From Lentzea californiensis (lineage in GTDB: Bacteria > Actinomycetota > Actinomycetes > Mycobacteriales > Pseudonocardiaceae), in contig NZ_JANBBE010000003.1 of assembly GCF_024648825.1 (NCBI RefSeq), positions 434,001-498,000 of the forward strand: DNA of 64,000 bases. Reading direction: 5' to 3'. Positions 41,326-49,918 of the stretch are shown here, piece after piece. Position numbers and translations under genes: made by a program. A model generated the notes under the pieces. The model made no database searches. It saw only the letters and a program-made list of their open reading frames with translations, and was not told where the DNA came from. Position 1 is the first letter of the stretch. Every line of letters begins with the position of its first letter.

Positions 41326-42515
41326 GGGCGCTCCAGCAACGGCTTGATCTTCGCGCACACGCCGTCGAGCACCTGGCCGACGTTCGCGTCCGGCTTCCAC
41401 AGCGGGTCGAGCGCCGCGCGGATCGTCTGGTTCAGCTCTTCCTGGCCCTGGTGGCTGGGCTTCACCACGCCCTTGCTGATGCCGTCGATCACGACCGACT
41501 GCAGCTGCTCCGGCTTGATCAGCGGGTTGCTCTTGGCCAGCGTCTCGGCGTTGAGCAGCGACTGGCGGACCGGCGGGAAGAACTGGGCGAGCTTCACGGA
41601 GTTGGCCGAGTTGGTGAAGAAGCCCAGGAAGTCCGCGGCGGCGTCGGCGTTCTTCGACCGCTTCAGCACGCCGACGCCGGCCTGGCCGATCACCGCGTAG
41701 TCACCCTTCGGGCCCTGCGGCAGCGGCAGCAGCGTCCAGCCGAACTTGGCGTCCTTCAGCGCGCCCGCCCGCGAGATCTGACTGACGGCCATGGCCGCGT
41801 TGCCCGCGAAGAAGTCCACGGTCGTGCCGGGGCCGGGGATCGCCTTGTCCGTGAAGATCGCCTTGTGGACGAACGTCATGGCGTCCTTCATCTCCTGGCT
41901 GGAGAAGCCGCACTGCTTGCCGTCCTCGCTCCACGCGTTCGCGCCCCAGCCGCGCCAGATCGCCGAGAGCACCGCCCAGTTCTGGTACTTGAAGTCCGGC
42001 AGCACCAGGTTCTTGCCGGCTGAGGCCGCGACGGCCTGCTCCCAGGTCTTCGGCAGGTCCTTGACGAGATCGGTGTTGACGAACAGCCCGAACGGCGAGG
42101 TGGAGAACGGATACGCGTAGAGCTCGCCGTCCTTCTCCCACAGCTTCGTGGCGGAGGGCACGAGCTCGTCGGCCTTCTCGACCTTGCCCTTGATGGGCGC
42201 GAGCGCGCCGGAGGAGACGAAGTCCGGTGCGGACTCCTCGAGGATCCACGCCAGGTCCGGCGCGTTGCCGCCGGCGATCTGCGTGGTGAGCGTGGTGGTG
42301 TAGCCGTCGGCCGGGATCGAGTCGAACTTGATCTCGGTGATGTCCGGGTGCGACGCCTTGTACTCGGACGCGATCTCGTTGAGCAGCTTGAGATGCGCCT
42401 CGTTGGCGGTCCACACGGTCATGCGCAGCGACTTGGGGCCGGACTGCGCGGAGGAACCGCTGCAGGCGGTGAGGGCCAGCAGCGCGGCGACGATCAGAGC
42501 GGTGAGGCGGGACAT
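41322..42515 (-). CDS. Extracellular sugar-binding lipoprotein of the ABC importer
   Basis: The 397-residue protein has a lipoprotein signal (MSRLTALIVAALLALTACSG) with lipobox Cys18. The mature part is a cluster B solute-binding protein, with TVWTANEAHLKLLNEIASEYK, GGNAPDLAWILEESAPDF and ADFLGFFTNSANSVKLAQFF. It captures an oligosaccharide at the outer membrane face and hands it to the permease pair. The ligand is unknown; neighbouring FAD oxidoreductase, esterase and Tat-exported barrel protein suggest a plant or microbial polysaccharide fragment. Confidence 0.94.
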   Translation of the reverse strand: MSRLTALIVAALLALTACSGSSAQSGPKSLRMTVWTANEAHLKLLNEIASEYKASHPDITEIKFDSIPADGYTTTLTTQIAGGNAPDLAWILEESAPDFVSSGALAPIKGKVEKADELVPSATKLWEKDGELYAYPFSTSPFGLFVNTDLVKDLPKTWEQAVAASAGKNLVLPDFKYQNWAVLSAIWRGWGANAWSEDGKQCGFSSQEMKDAMTFVHKAIFTDKAIPGPGTTVDFFAGNAAMAVSQISRAGALKDAKFGWTLLPLPQGPKGDYAVIGQAGVGVLKRSKNADAAADFLGFFTNSANSVKLAQFFPPVRQSLLNAETLAKSNPLIKPEQLQSVVIDGISKGVVKPSHQGQEELNQTIRAALDPLWKPDANVGQVLDGVCAKIKPLLERP

Positions 42516-42530
42516 CGTTGTCTCCCTGGA

Positions 42531-44126
42531 CTAGTAACCGGACACGTCCGGCCAGCGGAGCTCGACCCCGTCGCGTTCCAGGCGGTGCTGGAAGTCCGCG
42601 AGCAGGCCGGGGGTGTTGCGCACCGCGCGAGGGGTGACTCGGTGCGCCAGGCAGAAGTCCGCGAGCGCGCCCGCGACCTCGCCGACGTTCCACTCGACCG
42701 GGTGCAGCCGGTGGGAACCGTTGGTGATGTGGGTGGTGCCGATGTTCTTGCCCGCCGGTAGCAGGTTCTCGACGCGCTGGGGGATGAGCGCGCCGAGCGG
42801 AATCTCGAACGGGCAGCTCGCGACGTCGAGGTAGTTGTCGCCGCCGGTGGAGGGGTGCAGGTCGATGCGGTACATGCCGACACCCACGGCGTCGGCGTGC
42901 TGCACGGCGCCCTTGTCGCCGCGCACCGCGAGTGAGAGGTCCTGCTCGACGATCGTGTACTCGGTCCGCATCCGCCGCGACTCGCGGATGTAGGGCGCCT
43001 GGGCCAGGCCGTCGGCGCTGCCGGTGACGTCGCCGCGCAGCCGCAGGCCGGGGAAGCCGGTGCCGCCGTCCTGCCGCGGTGCCTCGGTCTGCAGCCAGTA
43101 CAGCACCGACTTCGACAGCTCCCGCGCCGCCGCCACGTGCTTCTCCGCGTCCGGCACGTCGATCACCGGCGACTCGAAGTAGTCGATCATCGGCCAGTTG
43201 ACCAGGCAGATGTCGCTGTCGTAGGCGCCTTCGACGAAGTTGCGGCGTGCGGCGATGCGGCGGAACGTCCACAGGTTGCTGTCACCGGCGCTGAGCCGCT
43301 GGTCGGAGAGCACCGACAGCGGGTCGTCGTCCGGGTTCGGGGTGAACGTGCGCTCGGCGGTGGTCAGCGTGCGCGGGTCGGGGGAGCGGAACGACAGCAT
43401 CCGGTCGCCCCAGTAGGCGGGCTGGTACACGCGCCAGAAGTCGTACCGCTCGGGCTTGTCGATGGTGTGGTCGCCGTCGACGTGGTCGATCGCGAAGCAC
43501 ACGGACATCGCCTGCATGTTCGCCGGCTGGGCGGTCTCGGGCGCACTGGGCTCCCCGGTGTCCAGAGTGGACTCGAAGCCCGTCACGTACTCGGTGCCGG
43601 ACAACGGGAGCAGCTCGCCGGTCTCGGTCGCGTCGAGGACGTACGGTGCGGCCAGTTCGACCTCGGTGCCGTTGTGCTCGACGGTGACCGACACGATCCG
43701 GTCACCGTCGGTGCGCGCGGAGACCGGCCGGGCGGGCTGGAGGACCGTGAGCCTGCCGCTGCCCCGGTAGGGGGCGAGCATCTCGTCGATCACGGCGACG
43801 GCGACGCGGGGTTCATGGCACAGGCGGCTCACGTTGCCCGCGCCGGGGTTGAGCTCTCGCCACGCCCGTGCCTGCGGTGTCAGCGGGTAGTGGCGGCGGT
43901 AGTAGTCGCGGATGCCTTCACGCAACGCGCGGTACGACGCGGTGACGCCGAAGCGCTCGACCCAGCTGTGCTCGTCCGGCGGCACGGCCTGGCTGGTGAG
44001 CTGCCCGCCGAGCCACTCGAACTCCTCGGTGAGCACGACCCGGCGGCCGGCGCGCAGCAGGGCGAGGGCCGCGGCGACCCCGCCCAGCCCGCCACCCACT
44101 ACGACGACGTCAGTGTTGTGCGGCAA
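42531..44126 (-). CDS. FAD-dependent oxidoreductase of a sugar-utilisation locus
   Basis: The protein has about 531 residues from the TTG at 44126, with GGAGG six bases upstream; a longer open frame upstream overlaps lacI. The N-terminal FAD loop is VVVVGGGLGGVAAALALLRAG (residues 7-27), and YVLDATETGELLPL matches the PF12831 FAD-oxidoreductase group. These proteins are often encoded beside carbohydrate transporters and lyases; the substrate is generally unknown. It sits between lacI and the sugar-binding protein, with 14-bp and 15-bp gaps. Confidence 0.9.
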   Translation of the reverse strand: MPHNTDVVVVGGGLGGVAAALALLRAGRRVVLTEEFEWLGGQLTSQAVPPDEHSWVERFGVTASYRALREGIRDYYRRHYPLTPQARAWRELNPGAGNVSRLCHEPRVAVAVIDEMLAPYRGSGRLTVLQPARPVSARTDGDRIVSVTVEHNGTEVELAAPYVLDATETGELLPLSGTEYVTGFESTLDTGEPSAPETAQPANMQAMSVCFAIDHVDGDHTIDKPERYDFWRVYQPAYWGDRMLSFRSPDPRTLTTAERTFTPNPDDDPLSVLSDQRLSAGDSNLWTFRRIAARRNFVEGAYDSDICLVNWPMIDYFESPVIDVPDAEKHVAAARELSKSVLYWLQTEAPRQDGGTGFPGLRLRGDVTGSADGLAQAPYIRESRRMRTEYTIVEQDLSLAVRGDKGAVQHADAVGVGMYRIDLHPSTGGDNYLDVASCPFEIPLGALIPQRVENLLPAGKNIGTTHITNGSHRLHPVEWNVGEVAGALADFCLAHRVTPRAVRNTPGLLADFQHRLERDGVELRWPDVSGY

Positions 44127-44140
44127 CAGATTCCTCCAGA

Positions 44141-45148
44141 TCAACGCTGGGCGGTGGAGTGGCCCAGCGTGGTGCCTTCGACGAACTCGCAGGCCAGCAG
44201 CTCCTGCGGGGTGGTGCCGTGTGCGAGCACCTCGGTCAGCGCCTGCACCGCCCGCCGCCCCATCTCGCGGCGCGGGATGCGGAAACCGGTGAGCCGGACG
44301 TCGTCCGGCGCGGGCCGGGTGGCGGCGCCGAGCGTCAGCACGGACAGGTCGCCGGGGATCGACAGGCCGCGCTCCCGGGCGGCGAGGACGAGCGCGGCAC
44401 CGTCGGAGACCTCCTCGGAAAGCACACACGTGACACCCGCGTCGAGCAACTGGCCGAGCCCGGCGAACTGGACGTGCGTGCCCTTGACCCGTTGTGCCGC
44501 AACGGCTTGCTTGAACCCGCGCAGCCTGTCTGCCGACGACTCCGCGCCCGTGCCGGCGCCCACGTAGGCGAGCTCGCGGTGCCCCAGAGCCACCGCGCGG
44601 CCCACCAGGTCCCGCACAGCGGCGGCGTAGTCGGCACCCACGTGCGGCACCGGGCCGCCCGCGTCGTCACGCCGTCCGACCGAGACGAACGGGATGGCCT
44701 CCTTGACGAGCTGCGCCAGGTCGTCGCGGTCGATCGAACGTCCGAGCAGCACGCAGCCGTCCGCGAGCCGGATCCTGCTGTCGTCGCTGAAGATCCGCCG
44801 CTTCCCGCTCGTCGCCTTGGCGCTGGTGAACAGCAGCAGGTCACAGCCCGCCTCCTCCGCCTGCTCCTCGATGCCCTCGAGGAACGGCTGGTAGAAGTCC
44901 GCGCGGGTGCTCGGGAAGACGGCCTCGTAGGTGAAGACGCCGAGGATGCGGTTGCGCTGGTCGTGCAACCGGCGCGCGATCGGGTTCGCGACGTAACCGG
45001 TCCGCCGGATCACCTCGAGCACCCTCGCCCGCGTCTCCTCCGCGATCCGGACGCCGCTGTCGGTCCGGTTGTTGAGCACCAGCGACACCGTGGCCTGGCT
45101 GACGCCCGCCATCCGGGCGATGTCCTGCTGGGTGAGCCTCTTCGCCAT
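44141..45148 (-). CDS. LacI-family transcriptional regulator
   Basis: The 335-residue protein (ATG 45148, MAKRLTQQDIARMAGVSQATVSLVLNN) has the LacI helix-turn-helix and hinge (residues 1-60), then a periplasmic-binding-like sugar domain. It heads the minus-strand operon and faces the divergent Tat-exported protein gene. Two ATTCGAAT-centred palindromes in the intergenic region are likely operators. Repression relieved by an imported sugar is the family expectation. A start two codons upstream is possible. Confidence 0.94.
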   Translation of the reverse strand: MAKRLTQQDIARMAGVSQATVSLVLNNRTDSGVRIAEETRARVLEVIRRTGYVANPIARRLHDQRNRILGVFTYEAVFPSTRADFYQPFLEGIEEQAEEAGCDLLLFTSAKATSGKRRIFSDDSRIRLADGCVLLGRSIDRDDLAQLVKEAIPFVSVGRRDDAGGPVPHVGADYAAAVRDLVGRAVALGHRELAYVGAGTGAESSADRLRGFKQAVAAQRVKGTHVQFAGLGQLLDAGVTCVLSEEVSDGAALVLAARERGLSIPGDLSVLTLGAATRPAPDDVRLTGFRIPRREMGRRAVQALTEVLAHGTTPQELLACEFVEGTTLGHSTAQR

Positions 45149-45160
45149 GAGCACCTGCCG

Positions 45161-45168
45161 ATTCGAAT
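45161..45168. promoter_or_regulatory. LacI-type operator half-pair 1 (ATTCGAAT)
   Basis: ATTCGAAT sits 13 bp upstream of lacI, within the quasi-palindrome CCGATTCGAATTGG. A second, longer copy lies 56 bp away (centre to centre). The AT-rich core stands out in this GC-rich DNA, and position suggests autoregulation. Confidence 0.6.
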
Positions 45169-45214
45169 TGGCAGGGAGTCTGCGACAGCATCCGCATCGC
45201 CGTCAACCCTGTAA

Positions 45215-45226
45215 TAATTCGAATTA
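45215..45226. promoter_or_regulatory. LacI-type operator 2 (TAATTCGAATTA)
   Basis: TAATTCGAATTA is a 12-bp perfect palindrome 58 bp upstream of the divergent Tat-exported protein gene. With the copy at 45161 it brackets the shared promoter region. Confidence 0.65.
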
Positions 45227-45283
45227 GCATCTTGACGGGCCGGGTTCGTGCGAGCGAGGGTGCGCCACCAAGGAGGTAGGCCC

Positions 45284-47062
45284 GTGAACGCATTCAGCCG
45301 TCGCAGCCTGATCACCGGTGCGACCGCGGTCGGACTGCTCGCCGCTCTGCCGGCGTCAGCGCACGCCTTGCCCGCGCCCCCGCCGGTCACCCCGGACCGC
45401 CGCTCGTTCGTGCCGGACGAGCAGCGGTTCGCGCAGTACCTGATGCTCGTCTCGCCGATGGTCGCGGACATGAACGCGAGCGGCTTCTTCGGCGGCGGTT
45501 GGTGGCGCAGCCCCAACGCCTCGTACAACGCCCGCGTCCAGGAACACGTCTACACGCTGGCCTGGTTCGCGACCCAGTCCCGCTCGTGGAACCCCTACCG
45601 CGGCAACGCGAACGTGCTCGCCGCACTCGACGCGGGACTCGGCCACTACCTCGGGCTGCAGCACGCCGACGGCTCGTGGCCGGAGTACTCGGCGGACCAG
45701 CACTCGCTGGCGGCGACCGGGTTCGGCATGGGCTACCTGAGCAAGACGAACGCGCTGCTGAAGCGCGCCGGAGTGCTGCGGTCGCGGCAGGCCCAGATCA
45801 GCGCCGCGCTGCGGCGGGCCATGACGTGGTTCCTCGACCCGTCCAACGACACCGTCTGGCAGTCGCCGCTCACCTGGGCGAACCAGACGACCTCAGGCCT
45901 CGCCGGTGCGGCGCTCGCGCTGAGGCGCGACCCGGACGCCGCGCTGCGGCAGCGGCTGACCGAGGCGTTCCGGCGGCTGGCCACCGCCGGCCAGAGCCCC
46001 GCCGGGTACTTCTACGAGGAGTCCGGTGCGGACACCAACTACAACTTCGAGGTCATGCTGCCGGAAATGGCGGACGCGTGGCGGCAGACCGGCGACCCGA
46101 ACCTCGTCGCCATGACCCGGAGGTACACGGACTGGCTCGGCTACAACCTGCTGCGCGAACCGGACGGTTCCGGCTGGTTCGCCAACATCGCCCCTAACTC
46201 CCGCACGTCCTCGAAGTTCTACGCCGACGTGCGCCCCGATCCCGAACGGACCGCGCTCAACGCCCAGTTCGTGCCGGAGGTTCCCGGCCTGGCCGCGTTC
46301 GTGTCGAGCCGCGAGGACCTGGCCGCCGCGCGTGCGGACTGGGCGGCCTCGACGGCGCCGGTGCCCGCGCTCGTCAAACCGGACACCTCACCGCGCATCC
46401 TCACGCACGCGATGTACGGCGAGCGCTACCCGAGCCGTGCCGAAAGGACGGCGGCCATCGCGCGGCTGCCCTACCGGCGCACGCACTTCACCGAGCGGCG
46501 CAGCGACCAGGGGCAGGACTTCCTGTTCGTGCGGCGGCCACGCTGGTACGTCGGCGGATACTTCGGCACGCGCCGGGCGACCTCGTTGGCGCGCACCGGG
46601 TTGACGTTCCTGTGGCACCCCGTCGCGGGCATGCTGGTGCAGTCGATCAACAACAACGACCACGCCTGCTGGGCCACGGTGCTGCCCGGTCAGGTGCCGG
46701 ACTCCGACGGTGTGCAGCAGGCGGAGTTCCTCGGCGGCGAGCCGTACCGGTTCCGCTACCGCACGCCGTCCGGTTCGGTCGTGACGGAGGTGGCGGTGGG
46801 CGACCGGGTCGTGCGGTCGGTGCGGGCCGCAAGCGCGGCCACCGAGCAAATTCCTTTGGTGGTCAGGAATTCCGACACGGTGGCGCTGGACTCGCGCGGC
46901 CTCACGCTCACCCGCGGCCGCACGGTGATCCGGTTCGACTGGGGGCGCGCACTGGAGCCCCGGCTGCGGCCGGCCACCACGATCATCTATCCCGGCCGCC
47001 GGATGCGGGTCCTCACCGTCCCGCACGACGGCACGTTCACCCTCACGGTCACGGCGCGTTAG
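45284..47062 (+). CDS. Tat-exported (alpha/alpha)-barrel protein, possible polysaccharide lyase or hydrolase
   Basis: The 592-residue protein starts at GTG 45284, with AGGAGG upstream. It begins with a twin-arginine signal (FSRRSLITGATAVGLLAALPASAHA). Residues 40-330 look like an (alpha/alpha)-toroid (GYFYEESGADTNYNFEVMLPEM, TWANQTTSGLAGAAL). Residues 370-592 look like a beta-sandwich, as in heparinase II/III-like or alginate lyase-like enzymes. I cannot assign a family or catalytic residues. Divergent position from lacI and the sugar importer suggests it degrades the polymer whose products are imported. Confidence 0.75.
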   Translation: MNAFSRRSLITGATAVGLLAALPASAHALPAPPPVTPDRRSFVPDEQRFAQYLMLVSPMVADMNASGFFGGGWWRSPNASYNARVQEHVYTLAWFATQSRSWNPYRGNANVLAALDAGLGHYLGLQHADGSWPEYSADQHSLAATGFGMGYLSKTNALLKRAGVLRSRQAQISAALRRAMTWFLDPSNDTVWQSPLTWANQTTSGLAGAALALRRDPDAALRQRLTEAFRRLATAGQSPAGYFYEESGADTNYNFEVMLPEMADAWRQTGDPNLVAMTRRYTDWLGYNLLREPDGSGWFANIAPNSRTSSKFYADVRPDPERTALNAQFVPEVPGLAAFVSSREDLAAARADWAASTAPVPALVKPDTSPRILTHAMYGERYPSRAERTAAIARLPYRRTHFTERRSDQGQDFLFVRRPRWYVGGYFGTRRATSLARTGLTFLWHPVAGMLVQSINNNDHACWATVLPGQVPDSDGVQQAEFLGGEPYRFRYRTPSGSVVTEVAVGDRVVRSVRAASAATEQIPLVVRNSDTVALDSRGLTLTRGRTVIRFDWGRALEPRLRPATTIIYPGRRMRVLTVPHDGTFTLTVTAR

Positions 47063-47075
47063 TCCACTGTGGACT
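47061..47075. repeat. TCCACWGTGGA palindrome, copy 3
   Basis: AGTCCACTGTGGACT overlaps the TAG stop of the Tat-exported protein gene. It could also act as a weak terminator, but the same core occurs inside genes. Confidence 0.6.
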
Positions 47076-47219
47076 GACAGTTTCACTCTGATGTCGCAAT
47101 GGTGCCGCGCATGTCCGCGCAGCTCACGGGGTATTCGATGATCCCAAACCCCAGGTCCCCCGTTCGGGTGGTTACCCGGACGCGTGCGTCCCTCAGCGCG
47201 GTCGTGAGGAGTGGTTGTC

Positions 47220-47396
47220 ATGGCACATCTGCGTCGTCTCGTCGACGTTCGCACCGGTGACGAGTTCGATCAGCCGGTTCCCTTCGGCCTGGTGTACCCG
47301 GTGTGCACCGCGGACGGCTCCGCACCGCCCAGCCAGCGCGGCCGGACCTGGGAGCATCTGGTGGCCAGCGATCGCGAGTTGCGACAGGTCTCGTGA
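47220..47396 (+). CDS. Small protein of unknown function
   Basis: The 58-residue ORF (MAHLRRLVDVRTGDEFDQPVPFGLVYPVCTADG) has a GAGGAG shortly upstream and composition like its neighbours. No motif, signal peptide or membrane segment is evident. It stands alone between the Tat-exported protein and the CmpX-like gene. Function is unknown. Confidence 0.45.
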   Translation: MAHLRRLVDVRTGDEFDQPVPFGLVYPVCTADGSAPPSQRGRTWEHLVASDRELRQVS

Positions 47397-47476
47397 AGTC
47401 CGTGTGAAGGGCGCCCGCACCGGGTAATGCCAGGTGCGGGTGACCCGGCCGGGCGCCCGTGCGAAGGGAGTTCGAC

Positions 47477-48304
47477 ATGGACTTCAGGCAAGGGCTCACC
47501 GACGCCTGGCGCGCCGTGGCCACGTTCGTGCCCAAGCTCGCGGCGTTCCTGCTGATCCTGCTGATCGGCTGGTTCATCGCGAAAGCGGTGGCGAAGCTCG
47601 TCGACAAGGTGCTCGAACGCGTCGGGTTCGACCGGCTCGTGGAACGCGGCGGCATCCGCAGGATGCTCGCGAACAGCAAGTACGACGCCTCTGACCTGCT
47701 CGCGAAGCTGGTCTTCTACGCGCTGGTGCTGATCACGCTGCAGATCGCGTTCGGCGTCTGGGGCCCGAACCCCGTCTCCGAGCTGCTGACCGGCATCGTG
47801 TCGTGGCTGCCGAAGGCCGCGGTCGCGATCATCATCGTCGTCGTGGCGGGTGCGGTCGCCAACGCCGCCAAGGACTTCATCGGCGGCGCGCTGGGTGGCC
47901 TGTCCTACGGCCGCGTCCTCGCCAACATCGCGTCGATCTTCATCTGGGCGCTCGGCATCATCGCCGCGCTGAACCAGATCGGTGTCGCCACCACGGTCAC
48001 CACGCCGGTCCTGATCGCGGTGCTCGCCACGGCCGGCGGCATCCTCGTCGTCGGTGTGGGCGGTGGCCTGGTGAAGCCGATGCAGCAGCGCTGGGAAGGC
48101 TGGCTGGGACGCGCGGAGCAGGAGCTGCCGCAGGCCCAGGCTCAGGCGGAGGCGTACCAGCGCGGGCGTGAGGACGCCGTGCGCACCGGTACCCCGGCTC
48201 AGGTCCAGGCCGAACCCGTCACCGCGCCGGTGCCCACCGCCGCCGCGCGACCGGTGCCGGGGGAGGACCCGGTGCTCGGCGAGCGGAGGCTCGACGAGCG
48301 CTGA
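47477..48304 (+). CDS. CmpX-like membrane protein (TM_helix repeats, mechanosensitive-channel relative)
   Basis: The 275-residue protein starts at ATG 47477 with AGGGAG upstream. It has about four to five membrane helices arranged as repeats (AAFLLILLIGWFIAKAVAKLVDKVLERVGFD; SWLPKAAVAIIIVVVAGAVANAAKDFI), the PF05552-type helix repeat found in CmpX and small MscS relatives. It has no MscS beta domain. The C-terminus is a charged, Pro/Ala-rich tail. It may respond to envelope stress; ion conduction is not shown. A strong hairpin follows its stop. Confidence 0.8.
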   Translation: MDFRQGLTDAWRAVATFVPKLAAFLLILLIGWFIAKAVAKLVDKVLERVGFDRLVERGGIRRMLANSKYDASDLLAKLVFYALVLITLQIAFGVWGPNPVSELLTGIVSWLPKAAVAIIIVVVAGAVANAAKDFIGGALGGLSYGRVLANIASIFIWALGIIAALNQIGVATTVTTPVLIAVLATAGGILVVGVGGGLVKPMQQRWEGWLGRAEQELPQAQAQAEAYQRGREDAVRTGTPAQVQAEPVTAPVPTAAARPVPGEDPVLGERRLDER

Positions 48305-48318
48305 ACGAGGATCAACGG

Positions 48319-48346
48319 CGAGGCGCACCCGCTCGGGTGCGCCTCG
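48319..48346. terminator. Intrinsic terminator between convergent genes
   Basis: CGAGGCGCACCCG and CGGGTGCGCCTCG form a 13-bp perfect hairpin around CT, followed by TTTCTC. It lies between the CmpX-like gene and the convergent gene at 48351, and can serve both directions. Confidence 0.85.
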
Positions 48347-48350
48347 TTTC

Positions 48351-48707
48351 TCATGTGAGCTTCGGGAGCGCGTGCACCTCGTCGGCCAGCGGCCTCGCGT
48401 CGTGCAGGTGCGCGAGCTGGCAGATGGCCATCAGGCGGACGCCGAGCCACGACGTCGGTGTCCAGTCCGGCTCCAGCGCGTTGTCCAGCAGGCCTCGCCC
48501 GTACGCGGCGAGGAGCACGACCGCGCCCACCGTGCCGGCGCCCTCGACGCCGAACAGGAGGATGTCGCGCACCGCGGCACCGTGCTGGTCGACCTCGGCG
48601 GCGAGCGCGGGGGTGAGGGCGAGTGTCGCCCACCCGGCCACGCCGATCCGGTCGGAGAGTTCGGAGATCCACTGTCGCGCGTTCTTCTCGCGCCAGGTCA
48701 CACGCAT
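48351..48707 (-). CDS. Small protein of unknown function
   Basis: The 118-residue protein starts at ATG 48707 (MRVTWREKNARQWISEL). It is predicted mostly helical, with Ala-rich segments (GWATLALTPALAAEVD; GAGTVGAVVLLAAYGRGLLDNAL) that could be amphipathic rather than membrane-spanning. No family is recognised. It converges on the CmpX-like gene and diverges from the next small gene. Confidence 0.6.
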   Translation of the reverse strand: MRVTWREKNARQWISELSDRIGVAGWATLALTPALAAEVDQHGAAVRDILLFGVEGAGTVGAVVLLAAYGRGLLDNALEPDWTPTSWLGVRLMAICQLAHLHDARPLADEVHALPKLT

Positions 48708-48821
48708 TCCGACACCGTAGCGGCGTCCGGTGAAATGCCGGTTTGAGGGCGCTCGAACCGGGTACACGGGCGCGTGCGCGTCAAGCAGTCGGCGCGGAGT
48801 TCCCGGCTGTGAAGGCAGGCG

Positions 48822-49163
48822 ATGACCATGACCACCGAACTCGACGAGCCGTCGTCGCGGCACCAGCGCGCCGTCGTTCTGGAGAAGCTGGACACCGCGG
48901 TCTGCACCGCGCTCGCGGGTGTCGACCCGGACGAGGCCCGCCGAGGCCTCGCGGAGGCGCTGGCAGCCTGCTCGGCCGCGCACGCCACGGTGTCGCCGCA
49001 GGTCGCGGGATGCGTCGAAGCCGCAGGTGAGCACCTGCACTACGGCGAGCGGATGGAGGCCCGGATGCTGCTGACCGTCGCTCACCGGTTGCTCAGCCGG
49101 GTCTCGCGCTCGATGGCCGTACCGGCTCCCTCGACTCCCGGTGACGTCGTTCTCGGCCGGTGA
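48822..49163 (+). CDS. Small helical protein of unknown function
   Basis: The 113-residue protein (MTMTTELDEPSSRHQRAVV) is predicted all-helical and soluble (VLEKLDTAVCTALAGVDPDEARRGLAEALAAC). No motif is recognised. It lies about 58 bp upstream of the DUF3072-like gene on the same strand, so they may form a small operon. Confidence 0.55.
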   Translation: MTMTTELDEPSSRHQRAVVLEKLDTAVCTALAGVDPDEARRGLAEALAACSAAHATVSPQVAGCVEAAGEHLHYGERMEARMLLTVAHRLLSRVSRSMAVPAPSTPGDVVLGR

Positions 49164-49220
49164 TTGGAGCACCACCGCCCTGGGTATCTCGAACGCACGT
49201 TCGAGTGGAAGGGGGTCGTG

Positions 49221-49409
49221 GTGAACCGCACGCCCGAGAAGGACCCGCAGGACTGGACGACCGGTGACGAGCCGATGACCGGTCCACAGGAGTCGTACCT
49301 GCACACACTCGCCCAGGAAGCGGGCGAGGAAGTGCCGGCCGAGCTCACCAAGGTGGAGGCGTCGCAGCTCATCGACCGGCTCCAGGAGAAGACCGGCCGG
49401 GGAAGTTGA
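49221..49409 (+). CDS. DUF3072-family small protein
   Basis: The 62-residue protein starts at GTG 49221, with a GAAGGGGG upstream. It contains DWTTGDEPMTGPQESYLHTL and AELTKVEASQLIDRLQ, the pattern of the small DUF3072 family found in actinobacteria and proteobacteria. The function of the family is unknown. Confidence 0.8.
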   Translation: MNRTPEKDPQDWTTGDEPMTGPQESYLHTLAQEAGEEVPAELTKVEASQLIDRLQEKTGRGS

Positions 49410-49446
49410 TCGTGTTGAACGCCACGCCCGCGGGTAACCGGGGAAC

Positions 49447-49914
49447 GTGGACATCAAGCACGAAGTGACCCAGACGGAAGTGCCCCGGGAGTCGTCGCTG
49501 CTGGCCAGTTTCCCGGACTACCTCGGCGCCCAGCGCCTGGTGGACCGGATGTCCGACGACGGGTTCCCGGTCGAGAGCGTGCGGATCATCGGCGACGGTG
49601 TCCGGACGGTCGAGCAGGTGACCGGACGCATGACGCGAGGCCGCGCCGCGGTGACGGGCGCGGCCAGCGGTGCGTGGTTCGGTGTGTTCATCGGCGTGCT
49701 CTTCGGGCTGTTCACCGCCGGCCAGACCTGGGCCTGGTTCGTGTTCATCAGTCTCGCGGTCGGCGCGTTCTGGGGTGCGGTCTTCGGGTTCGTGGCGCAC
49801 TGGAGCACGCGCGGACGCCGTGACTTCGCGAGCACCATGACCCTGCAGGCGCGCCGGTACGAGGTGCACGTCGACGGCGAACGCGCTGCCGAAGCGGCGA
49901 AGTACGTGCTCTGA
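49447..49914 (+). CDS. General stress protein 17M-like membrane protein
   Basis: The 155-residue protein (GTG start) has an N-terminal soluble YflT/GSP17M-like domain (SSLLASFPDYLGAQRLVDRMSDDGFPVESVRIIG). Two hydrophobic segments follow (SGAWFGVFIGVLFGLF and FVFISLAVGAFWGAVFGFVAH), then a short C-terminal domain. Homologues are induced by general stress in Bacillus; the exact role is unknown. It lies four bases upstream of the next gene. Confidence 0.8.
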   Translation: MDIKHEVTQTEVPRESSLLASFPDYLGAQRLVDRMSDDGFPVESVRIIGDGVRTVEQVTGRMTRGRAAVTGAASGAWFGVFIGVLFGLFTAGQTWAWFVFISLAVGAFWGAVFGFVAHWSTRGRRDFASTMTLQARRYEVHVDGERAAEAAKYVL

Positions 49915-49918
49915 CGCC

